A DNA stretch of 26,312 nucleotides. Origin: an uncultured Bacilli bacterium (GTDB lineage: Bacteria > Bacillota_I > Bacilli_A > RF39 > UBA660). The translations under genes were made by a program, and so were the position numbers. This document shows positions 14,996 to 21,031 of this stretch, piece by piece (positions within the stretch are counted from its first letter, which is position 1; each line of letters begins with the position of its first letter). The notes under the pieces were generated by a model. The model was not told the origin of the DNA. It saw nothing but the letters and a program-made list of their open reading frames with translations, and did not search any database. The stretch covers positions 1 through 26,312 of the forward strand of contig CALVMI010000081.1 of assembly GCA_944345045.1 (NCBI GenBank), in the 5' to 3' direction.

Positions 14996-15050
14996 TGCTT
15001 TTTAAAAACCTTTTATGATAAACTAGAAATAGGAAAGAAGGTTTTTAAAA
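14996..15050 (+). promoter_or_regulatory. promoter enclosed in a long inverted repeat that covers the next RBS
   Basis: TTTTAAAAACCTT (15000-15012) and AAGGTTTTTAAAA (15038-15050) are perfect 13-bp inverted repeats. Between them lies an extended -10, TGATAAACT (15016-15024), with a weak -35 TTGCTT (14996-15001) 17 nt upstream of it. The 3' arm includes the AGAAGG RBS of the gene at 15053. Read-through RNA from the PBP gene would fold and hide the RBS, while RNA started inside the loop would not. Confidence 0.45.
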
Positions 15051-15052
15051 CT

Positions 15053-15463
15053 ATGGACAAAAATAAGTTAGAAGAAATGAAAATGGGGTTAGAAAGTGTC
15101 AAAGAAGTAAAAGACTTGCAAAATCTTATTATTCAGATGTTTGTCAAGAAAGAATGCGATATAAATGCTTCCTATGTTAGAAGTGCGCTTGGAAAATCTG
15201 TAACAGGAATGGCAAAAGCGGCATCAAGAGATCCAGAACTTGTTGAAAAAGAATATATTTCTTTGTTTGAATTAAACGAAGAAGAAATAAAAATGTTAGA
15301 AAGAATGACCTCTACTTTTGTTAGCAATGCCATTGGTTATTCTATAATTTTTGAGGATATCGCACGTGCCAAAGCCGCCTATGAAGCTGATAAAAATACA
15401 TATGATCAAATTTATGAACGTTTATCTTTAGTTCCTATTAAAGAACAGACAAGAACAAAATAG
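15053..15463 (+). CDS. unknown small soluble protein
   Basis: A 136-residue, highly helical and charged protein, without signal peptide or membrane segment, so cytoplasmic. The N-terminus (EEMKMGLESVKEVKDLQNLI) suggests an amphipathic helix. A central stretch (YVRSALGKSVTGMAKAAS) is small-residue rich. I do not recognise a family. RBS AGAAGG lies in the 3' arm of an inverted repeat. It is followed after 9 bases by a membrane protein gene and then by a methyltransferase gene that overlaps it, so the three look like one operon. Confidence 0.6.
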   Translation: MDKNKLEEMKMGLESVKEVKDLQNLIIQMFVKKECDINASYVRSALGKSVTGMAKAASRDPELVEKEYISLFELNEEEIKMLERMTSTFVSNAIGYSIIFEDIARAKAAYEADKNTYDQIYERLSLVPIKEQTRTK

Positions 15464-15472
15464 GGGGAAAAA

Positions 15473-16006
15473 ATGAAAAAAGAAAGTGTATTAGGTAGTG
15501 TTTTTGGAAGTGTTCTCCTTTTATTATTAGGTAGTATCTTTTTACTTTTTCCAATTCTTTCCATTACCGATGTTTTATTCGTCTATCGTTTATTTTTAGG
15601 TGGCTTTACGATTGTTTCTTTACTACAATTTATCATTCAATTTAAAAGTAAAGAATATTCAGCATTTTTCTTGTTTGTCATAAGTATTGTTTTATTAGCA
15701 GTGAGTTTCTTAGCTGAATTTTCTACTCCTAAAGTTCTTGCTTTAACTTTACTCATTTGGCTTTTATTTGTTTCCTTAGGAAAAGTAAAAAAAGCCGATT
15801 TCTATCATGATCGTAAAAGTAAAATTTGGTGTATTTTAATGTCTTTATGGTTTTTATTCTTCATCTGTGGTATCTTTACTTGTTTAAATTTTGGTTTTAG
15901 TAATGAAGTAAGTGTTTTAGGATTTGGCTATTTAACTTTTTTCTATGGTGCCTTAGATTTACAAGAGTATATTTTAGTATACTTGACAAGAGGTAAGATT
16001 AAATGA
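15473..16006 (+). CDS. multi-pass membrane protein, HdeD/DUF308-like
   Basis: A 177-residue, very hydrophobic protein with about six predicted membrane helices (roughly 8-28, 33-55, 62-80, 84-102, 116-137 and 148-168). The spacing of paired short helices and the motif GSIFLLFPILSITDVLFVYR resemble HdeD-like/DUF308 proteins, which have no settled biochemical function. AGGGGG precedes the ATG by 6 bases. Its TGA overlaps the start of the methyltransferase gene (ATGA), showing translational coupling. Family assignment is tentative; membrane location is certain. Confidence 0.6.
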   Translation: MKKESVLGSVFGSVLLLLLGSIFLLFPILSITDVLFVYRLFLGGFTIVSLLQFIIQFKSKEYSAFFLFVISIVLLAVSFLAEFSTPKVLALTLLIWLLFVSLGKVKKADFYHDRKSKIWCILMSLWFLFFICGIFTCLNFGFSNEVSVLGFGYLTFFYGALDLQEYILVYLTRGKIK

Positions 16007-16875
16007 GACTAGTTCAGGATTTTAATGAATATCAACTTCTTGATATGGCTGATGGTGAAAAATTAGAAAAGTGGCAAGATATTATTTTAGTAAGACCAGA
16101 TCCGCAAGTAATATGGCCAACAAAAACATATGAAAAGAAATGGTCTACCGCACATGCCAGATATCACCGTAGTAAAAGTGGCGGGGGTGCTTGGGAAATT
16201 ATCAAACAAATTCCTGAACGTTTCACTGTTCATTATAAAGATTTAACTTTTTGCTTAAAACTAATGGGATTCAAACATACGGGCTTATTTCCTGAACAAG
16301 CAACCAATTGGAATTTACTTAGAGAAACGATCAAAAATGCAGACAGACCTGTCAAAGTTTTAAATTTATTTGCTTATACTGGTGCGGCAAGCGTCGCAGT
16401 TTTAAAAGAGGGGGCCGAAGTAGTTCACGTAGACTCTTCTAAAGGTATGGTCGAATGGGCTAAAGAAAATGTTAAAATAAATCATTTAGAAGACAAACCA
16501 ATTCGTTTTATTGTTGATGATTGTCTAAAATTTGTTAAAAGAGAAATTCGCCGTGGCAATACTTATGATATTATTTTAATGGATCCACCAAGTTTTGGTC
16601 GGGGAAGTAAAAAAGAAGTTTGGTCAATTGAAAATGATTTATATCCTTTACTTACGGCATGCCAAGAACTCATGAGTGAAAATTTCCTTTTATTTATGAT
16701 TAATTCTTACAGTACAGGATTATCCAAAATGGTTATGGAAGACCTTCTTTATTTAACGGTCAATCAAAGGGAAAACGGAATAATTTCTAGTGATGAAATA
16801 GGTTTACCTATGGTAGATAGTAAACTTGTTTTACCGTGTGGCCAAACCACATTATGGCAAAAGAAAAGAACTTAG
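16003..16875 (+). CDS. class I SAM-dependent (rRNA) methyltransferase, RlmI/COG1092 type
   Basis: A 290-residue methyltransferase. VLNLFAYTGAASVAVLKEGA (119-138) is the SAM-binding motif I, VHVDSSKGMVEWAKEN motif II, and MDPPSFGRG (193-201) motif IV. LPCGQTTLW near the C-terminus carries a cysteine at the place conserved in this group. The group methylates 23S rRNA cytosines (RlmI makes m5C1962 in E. coli). A long N-terminal segment before motif I (about 115 residues) replaces the PUA domain of RlmI, so the substrate may differ. It begins within the stop of the membrane gene and is followed by a terminator. Confidence 0.82.
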   Translation: MRLVQDFNEYQLLDMADGEKLEKWQDIILVRPDPQVIWPTKTYEKKWSTAHARYHRSKSGGGAWEIIKQIPERFTVHYKDLTFCLKLMGFKHTGLFPEQATNWNLLRETIKNADRPVKVLNLFAYTGAASVAVLKEGAEVVHVDSSKGMVEWAKENVKINHLEDKPIRFIVDDCLKFVKREIRRGNTYDIILMDPPSFGRGSKKEVWSIENDLYPLLTACQELMSENFLLFMINSYSTGLSKMVMEDLLYLTVNQRENGIISSDEIGLPMVDSKLVLPCGQTTLWQKKRT

Positions 16876-16899
16876 GAAAACTTAAGTTCTTTATTTATT
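16866..16899. terminator. terminator between methyltransferase gene and spoVS
   Basis: AAGAACTTA (16866-16874) pairs with TAAGTTCTT (16883-16891) around an 8-nt loop, with TTTATTTATTT after it on the plus strand and T-rich sequence on the minus side. It separates the convergent genes. Confidence 0.7.
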
Positions 16900-17151
16900 T
16901 GTAACGATTAGTTTCATTGCTGTTTTATTTTCGCCATTAATTGTAATGTCGTTAAAGGCTGGAATAACAATTAAATTGTCACCACTTGGCGCTACAAAAC
17001 CCCGAGCAATCGCGACAGCTTTAATAGCTTGATTTAAACTTCCAGCTCCAATTGTTTGAATTTCAACCATTTTTTGTTCGCGATAAATATTAGCAATGGC
17101 TCCAGCAACTTTACTAGGATTTGATTTTGATGAAACTTTTAATATTTCCAT
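16891..17151 (-). CDS. spoVS: stage V sporulation protein S
   Basis: An 86-residue protein, exactly the length of B. subtilis SpoVS, with the whole family pattern: MEILKVSSKSNPSKVAGAIA, EIQTIGAGSLNQAIKAVAIA, RGFVAPSG, VIPAFNDITINGE and KLIV near the end. SpoVS is an Alba-like small protein needed for proper engulfment-stage sporulation in Bacillus; orthologues also occur in non-sporulating species. GGAGGG lies 5 bases before the ATG. CATACAAT just upstream resembles a mother-cell sigma -10, but no partner -35 is clear. A terminator of the upstream minus-strand pair precedes it, so it is its own unit. Confidence 0.95.
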   Translation of the reverse strand: MEILKVSSKSNPSKVAGAIANIYREQKMVEIQTIGAGSLNQAIKAVAIARGFVAPSGDNLIVIPAFNDITINGENKTAMKLIVTNK

Positions 17152-17186
17152 ATTTTCCCTCCGTTAAGAAATTGTATGTTGCAAGA

Positions 17187-17220
17187 ATAAAAAAAAGACC
17201 ACTATTGTAAAAATAGTAGT
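17187..17220 (-). terminator. terminator of the minus-strand unknown pair
   Basis: On the minus strand ACTACTATT (17220-17212) pairs with AATAGTGGT (17206-17198) around a 5-nt loop, followed by C and eight Ts (17196-17189). It overlaps the last codons of the gene ending at 17202. Confidence 0.8.
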
Positions 17221-17621
17221 ACACCGGCTAAAAAGAGCCCTAAATTTAGAATAACAAAGAGTAAAGCTAAAGCATTAGCATAACCAGCTTTGGCACCTTC
17301 ACGTTCTTTTTCTAAAACAAGTTCCATTTCTTTTTGTCTTTCTTGTTCATATTGTTCTTCCAATTTATTCTTAATCGGAGCAATTTCATCATTATACATG
17401 CCAATTTTTCCTTGAAAAGTTGCACTTAAATTAGGAAGTACTTGTGCATTACTAAAAAAACGATCAAAAGCTTCAACATTTGTTTTTGCTTCATCATTTA
17501 AATAGGGAAGATAGTATTTTGCCCGTTTAATATAATCTTCATAAAAGCTAAGTTTTTTTAAATCATCTTCTGTTAGACTATTTTGTTGGAGAATTCTAGA
17601 ATAATCTTCACCATCGATCAT
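17202..17621 (-). CDS. unknown protein with C-terminal membrane anchor
   Basis: A 139-residue protein: a helical, charged N-terminal domain, a coiled-coil-like stretch rich in Glu and Lys (EEQYEQERQKEMELVLEKER, about residues 88-107), and one C-terminal membrane helix (about 116-138, LALLFVILNLGLFLAGVLLFL). This makes it a tail-anchored protein with its bulk in the cytoplasm. No family recognised. Its ATG overlaps the TGA of the preceding gene at 17618-17621 and it is coupled to it, so the two probably act together. Confidence 0.6.
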   Translation of the reverse strand: MIDGEDYSRILQQNSLTEDDLKKLSFYEDYIKRAKYYLPYLNDEAKTNVEAFDRFFSNAQVLPNLSATFQGKIGMYNDEIAPIKNKLEEQYEQERQKEMELVLEKEREGAKAGYANALALLFVILNLGLFLAGVLLFLQ

Positions 17622-18100
17622 TTTTTTAACTCCTTTCCTAAGTCCTCTAAACTAACCGTTTCCTTATTTGCTTTTAACAAATTATAAATTTCTAAAACGC
17701 GTTGTGGATTATCTGTATCATAACGATATTTAGAGTTTAATTCATCAACAATTACCAAAAAAGGTGGTTGACCATTTTCAATATATATTTTTGCAATGTT
17801 CGGATTTCTTTTTCTTCTTTGTCGTCTATAATTATTCATTTGATTTGTCTCGACATATAAACGAATAATTTGAAAAACATCTTCTGATGTTAAAGAATTA
17901 TCCATCAAACTTTTGCGTAATAATTCATTATATAAAATTTCTGGCAAATAAAAATCATGAATGTCTATTTTTGCAACTTTGTCATTTATTTTGCAAATTA
18001 AATAATCATCTTCAATGAAAAGAGTGTCTTGAAAAGTAGGATTATATTTTTTCCATTCTTGAAGATATAAAAAGTTGTCCTGCATAATCTTACTATTCAT
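17618..18100 (-). CDS. unknown soluble protein, first gene of a coupled pair
   Basis: A 160-residue protein without signal or membrane segment. It has an N-terminal part rich in short beta-like stretches, a basic patch (RRQRRKRNPN, about residues 93-102) that could bind nucleic acid or lipid head groups, and a C-terminal helix. I recognise no family. RBS is AGAGGAAG, about 7 bases before the ATG. An extended -10 (TGCTATAAT) stands at 18135-18127 on this strand. The following gene overlaps its stop. Only co-transcription is clear. Confidence 0.6.
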   Translation of the reverse strand: MNSKIMQDNFLYLQEWKKYNPTFQDTLFIEDDYLICKINDKVAKIDIHDFYLPEILYNELLRKSLMDNSLTSEDVFQIIRLYVETNQMNNYRRQRRKRNPNIAKIYIENGQPPFLVIVDELNSKYRYDTDNPQRVLEIYNLLKANKETVSLEDLGKELKK

Positions 18101-18126
18101 ATACGCACTTCCTCTAGTCTAAAATT

Positions 18127-18135
18127 ATTATAGCA
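18127..18135 (-). promoter_or_regulatory. extended -10 promoter of the minus-strand pair
   Basis: TGCTATAAT on the minus strand, a perfect TATAAT with TG extension, about 27 bases before the start at 18100. No convincing -35 box at 16-18 bases; extended -10 promoters often do without one. Confidence 0.6.
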
Positions 18136-18271
18136 TAAAAAAATTGAAAAAAAATACCAATTTGTTCAATTTTGAAAATTTGTAGTATAAAAGACTCCAA
18201 TTTTAAATTTTGGCTTAGCCAAAAAAGAAAAAGAGATAATAAAAAGCTATCAAAAAGAAAAAATTGGCCAT

Positions 18272-18300
18272 TTGACGAGCTTTTTTCCTTATGTTTTAAT
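18272..18300 (+). promoter_or_regulatory. sigma-A promoter of the ssb gene
   Basis: TTGACG (18272-18277), 17 bases, TTTAAT (18295-18300) with a TG extension (TGTTTTAAT). It gives a leader of about 15 bases ending in the strong RBS AAAGGAGG. A weak inverted repeat (AAAAAGCT at 18241-18248 with AGCTTTTT at 18278-18285) overlaps it and may act as a terminator or regulator. Confidence 0.65.
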
Positions 18301-18321
18301 GAGGCAGAAAGGAGGTTTTCT

Positions 18322-18657
18322 ATGAACACAGTTGTCTTAATCGGTCGTTTAACTTCCGAACCTGTTTTGACAGAAACAAAAGAAAATAAAGAAAGAACTG
18401 TGATTCAACTCGCAGTACCAAGAACTTTCAAAAATGTCGATGGAATCTATGAAACAGATTTTTTTCGTTGCATTTTATGGAATGGAATAGCCAAAAGAGC
18501 TAAAGAGTATTGCAAAAAAGGAGATATGGTTTGTGTAAAAGGACGTCTTCAAGTAAGAGAATATGAAGAAAATGAAGAAAGAAAATTTATTACAGAAGTA
18601 ATCGCGGAAAGTATTTCTTTTGTATCAAGTGCAAATCGTAAAGAAAAAAGTACCTAA
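18322..18657 (+). CDS. ssb: single-stranded DNA-binding protein, short SsbB-like form
   Basis: A 111-residue OB-fold SSB: MNTVVLIGRLTSEPVL, then VIQLAVPRTF, FFRCILWNGIAKRAKEYCKK, CVKGRLQVREYE and ITEVIAESISFV in family order. It ends in NRKEKST and lacks the linker and acidic DDDIPF tip that recruits replication proteins. Length and missing tail match B. subtilis SsbB (113 residues), which works in natural transformation, rather than SsbA. ATG 18322 is chosen because AAAGGAGG lies 6 bases upstream; the longer in-frame start at 18172 runs through the promoter. It may also be a diverged or prophage-derived SSB, but no phage genes are near. Confidence 0.88.
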   Translation: MNTVVLIGRLTSEPVLTETKENKERTVIQLAVPRTFKNVDGIYETDFFRCILWNGIAKRAKEYCKKGDMVCVKGRLQVREYEENEERKFITEVIAESISFVSSANRKEKST

Positions 18658-18705
18658 AAATGACTATTCAAGAATATTTTTACATAGAATGTATTAGGTG
18701 AAAAA

Positions 18706-19482
18706 ATGAATAAGTATTTGAGAGTTTTTGGGATTTTATCCATTCTTTGTTTTAGCTTTTATTACACGGAAAAGATTGCTTTATTTATGCAGAAAAAAGA
18801 TCCTATATATGAAACAATTGAAGCATTAAAAAACGAATATGAAGTAGAGTCGGTAGATGCCGTGATATATGACGAATATATTATTCCTGGAGTCGTTGGC
18901 AAGAGGGTTAATGTCGAAGAAAGTTTTCGAAATATGAAATATCTTGATGCTTTTGATGAAACCAAATTAGTATTTAATGAAATTTATCCTAATATTTCTT
19001 TAAATCAAAATAAAGATAAAATTATTGAACAAGGAAACAAAATTCATCAAGCCGTTTCCTTGATTACCAAAGATGAACAACTTATCACTTATTTAGAAGA
19101 AATGGGTATCAATTACGCAGTTTTAACTACAAAAGATACTGTAGATTCTCATCGGAAATATGGAACAAAAATCAATTATGATTTTACAAACTATAAAGAA
19201 GTAGAAAAACAATTAAAAGAAAATAAAGAACAAAATGATTTATGTTTTATTACTCCAAACAAACAAGATTTTTGCACATCTCAAGGTAAAACATTAATTA
19301 AAGAAACTATATCTTTAAATAAAAGCAATTTTTCTAAAAATTATAGCCAGATCACTTCCGGAAATATTCTTTACTTAGGAGATAATCTAGGCATTGCTTA
19401 TTTAAAAGTTTTATTAGATCAAATTCGTTATAAAGGTTTAGAAATTCTTCCTCTTACCGAATTGATACAAGAAAGCATCTAA
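18706..19482 (+). CDS. membrane-anchored protein, possible degenerate NodB-like deacetylase relative
   Basis: A 258-residue protein with one N-terminal hydrophobic helix (about residues 7-27). The part AVIYDEYIIPGVVGKRVNVE (residues 52-71) followed by SFRNMKYLDAFDETKLVF resembles the segment before the NodB domain of some clostridial polysaccharide deacetylase-like proteins. The C-terminus (GNILYLGD, then IRYKGLEILPLTELIQE) resembles the last elements of the NodB fold. The NodB metal-binding motifs (D-D and HxxxH) are not visible, so any deacetylase activity is doubtful. RBS AGGTGA. A possible sigma-E-like promoter, GACTATT-14-CATAGAAT, stands at 18662-18690, but it lies very close to the RBS. 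Confidence 0.4.
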   Translation: MNKYLRVFGILSILCFSFYYTEKIALFMQKKDPIYETIEALKNEYEVESVDAVIYDEYIIPGVVGKRVNVEESFRNMKYLDAFDETKLVFNEIYPNISLNQNKDKIIEQGNKIHQAVSLITKDEQLITYLEEMGINYAVLTTKDTVDSHRKYGTKINYDFTNYKEVEKQLKENKEQNDLCFITPNKQDFCTSQGKTLIKETISLNKSNFSKNYSQITSGNILYLGDNLGIAYLKVLLDQIRYKGLEILPLTELIQESI

Positions 19483-19535
19483 AGTTATTAATATTTATTT
19501 TATTATAAAAAACGAAAAAAAGTGCTTAAAACATA

Positions 19536-19565
19536 TTGACTCCGGGGGGGGCCATATGATACAAT
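19536..19565 (+). promoter_or_regulatory. promoter with G8 tract in the spacer, surface protein B gene
   Basis: -35 TTGACT (19536-19541), CC, eight Gs (19544-19551), eight bases, then the extended -10 TGATACAAT (hexamer 19560-19565). The spacer is 18 nt; seven Gs would give 17. The same TGATACAAT box serves the phosphomannomutase gene. The G-tract makes the spacer prone to length change. Confidence 0.65.
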
Positions 19566-19592
19566 CATCTTATAAGAATAAGGTGATTTTTT
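19563..19592 (+). terminator. hairpin with T-run overlapping promoter and RBS of gene B
   Basis: AATCATCTTAT (19563-19573) pairs over 11 bp, with one G-U, with ATAAGGTGATT (19578-19588) around an AAGA loop, followed by Ts to 19592. The 3' arm contains AAGGTGA, the RBS of the gene at 19594. Position relative to the -10 box is identical to the hairpins at 5450 and 24565, although the sequence differs. Confidence 0.65.
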
Positions 19593-19593
19593 A

Positions 19594-20919
19594 ATGAAAT
19601 TAGAAAAATATAAAAACAAAGATCCCAAGAAAATAGGCATAATTGTATTTACTGTAATTTGTATTTTATTAGTAGCAGGTGTATTTATTTATACCTCGTT
19701 TGCCTCATTTCAAACAAACAAAACTTTTAATATCATAAATGGAGAAGTAGAAGATTTAGGAGATGTCTATTTTGCTTTTTATGTGGATAATGAATTAGTA
19801 AGTGAAATGCCTATGCAAAACTCAGGATATGTTTTTAGTTCATCAGAATGTACAAACGGAGCTACAGTTGAATGGGATAATACAAAATGGTCTCCATTAG
19901 TTACAAATTTAACAAAAACTAGAACAAAATGTACTTTGTATTTTACGAAAACAAAGAAAGTACAAACGGTCTTAGGAGAACTAGAAGTATATGAGTATAC
20001 CCCAGATTTTACGAAATCTGCATGTGATGATGAAACATGCGAAAGTCATGAGAAAGGAATCTTTGAAACAGAAGATGCCGATGGAGCAACATATTACTAT
20101 CGAGGTTCAGTTGAAAATAACTATGTTTTATTTGCCAATCGATATTGGAGAATCATCAGAATTAATGGTGATGGCACAATAAGAATGATCTACGATGGCA
20201 CTGAAGCGCATGACAATGGAAAATCAAGTACTGATAGACAAGTAGGAACAACAGAGTTTAATGCAGCATACAATGATAATATGTATGTAGGGTATATGTA
20301 TACCAGTGGTGAGCCTCATGGCACAGGAATGTCTTCAACTATCAAGCAAGCAAATGACAATTTTTATACAAGCGTGTTAGCTTCTTACTCAGAATATATT
20401 GATACAAACGCTGGCTTCTGTGGGGATAGAAGTACATTAAATAATCAAGGTGGTGTCGGCACTGGAACAGTAACAACGTATAATGGAGGCTACATAAGAG
20501 TAGTAGAAAGTGATCCTGATTTAACTTGTTCTAATACAAGTGATTTATATACGGTATCCTCATCCAATCAAGGAAATAAAGCTTTAACCTATCCAGTAGG
20601 CTTAATCACAGTAGATGAGGTACTACTTTCAGGAACTGGTGGCGGCGTATTTGATGGCAGCTTGAATCATCAACTAACAAGTCCAAATAGCTATTTAACA
20701 ACCGGAAATCATTTTTGGACAATGACCCCAGCCGGAGGATACAACCCGTTCGGTTATACTGGCTGGGGTTCTAATGTTTTTGGCGTCTACCCTTCTGGTA
20801 ATTTAGATGACTTTTACTATCCTGTTACTAGTGGACTGCGCCCTGTCATAAATATTCGAAGTGATGTTACAATAAATGGAAGTGGAACGAAAGATGATCC
20901 TTATACCTTAAGTCTATGA
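19594..20919 (+). CDS. surface protein B: membrane-anchored, paralogous to A, variable-looking end
   Basis: A 441-residue protein. A basic start and one hydrophobic helix (about residues 15-38, IGIIVFTVICILLVAGVFIY) anchor it. Residues about 60-110 repeat the small domain of protein A: SGYVFSSSECTNGATVEWD, then WSPLVTNLTKTRTKCTLYF. A second part has YYYRGSVENNYVLFANRYWR (residues 165-184), followed by RIIRINGDG. The C-terminal part ends with HFWTMTPAGGYNPFG, a glycine/aromatic-rich stretch and YPVTSGLRPVINI, resembling lectin-like or DUF6273-type domains with hypervariable loops. No sortase motif is seen. RBS AAGGTGA sits in a promoter-overlapping hairpin. A surface adhesin/binding role is inferred; the paralogy with A is directly visible. 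Confidence 0.68.
   Translation: MKLEKYKNKDPKKIGIIVFTVICILLVAGVFIYTSFASFQTNKTFNIINGEVEDLGDVYFAFYVDNELVSEMPMQNSGYVFSSSECTNGATVEWDNTKWSPLVTNLTKTRTKCTLYFTKTKKVQTVLGELEVYEYTPDFTKSACDDETCESHEKGIFETEDADGATYYYRGSVENNYVLFANRYWRIIRINGDGTIRMIYDGTEAHDNGKSSTDRQVGTTEFNAAYNDNMYVGYMYTSGEPHGTGMSSTIKQANDNFYTSVLASYSEYIDTNAGFCGDRSTLNNQGGVGTGTVTTYNGGYIRVVESDPDLTCSNTSDLYTVSSSNQGNKALTYPVGLITVDEVLLSGTGGGVFDGSLNHQLTSPNSYLTTGNHFWTMTPAGGYNPFGYTGWGSNVFGVYPSGNLDDFYYPVTSGLRPVINIRSDVTINGSGTKDDPYTLSL
20731..20850 (+). other. variable-region-like segment of gene B
   Basis: In 20731-20820 A falls to 17 of 90 (19%) and GC rises to 40 of 90 (44%), in a gene otherwise A-rich. Codons are mostly NNC/NNT (tac, aac, ttc, ggt, tat, act, ggc, tct, gtc, cct), and rare codons ctg and cgc appear. 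The encoded residues 376-419 lie between the conserved FWTMTPAG and GLRPVINI. The contrast is weaker than in gene A. Confidence 0.35.
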
Positions 20920-20921
20920 TC

Positions 20922-20950
20922 TTGCAATCTTCTTTTTTTTTTGCTATAAT
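20922..20950 (+). promoter_or_regulatory. sigma-A promoter and hairpin leader of the RNase J gene
   Basis: TTGCAA (20922-20927), 17 bases, TATAAT (20945-20950). The leader of about 75 bases holds an inverted repeat GTTCTT/AAGAAC (20978-20983 with 20993-20998) followed by GATTTTT, a weak attenuator-like hairpin, then AGAAGGAGAG. Confidence 0.6.
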
Positions 20951-21031
20951 GAACTCACGTTAAAAAGCTTTTTAGAAGTTCTTACTTTTTGAAAGAACGA
21001 TTTTTAAAACAGAAGGAGAGAAGATTTTTTG

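Noticed and set aside
18172..18321. 50-residue N-terminal extension of the SSB
   Set aside because: The region contains the TTGACG-17-TTTAAT promoter and the AAAGGAGG RBS of the ATG at 18322; the extension is basic low-complexity sequence not found in SSB proteins.
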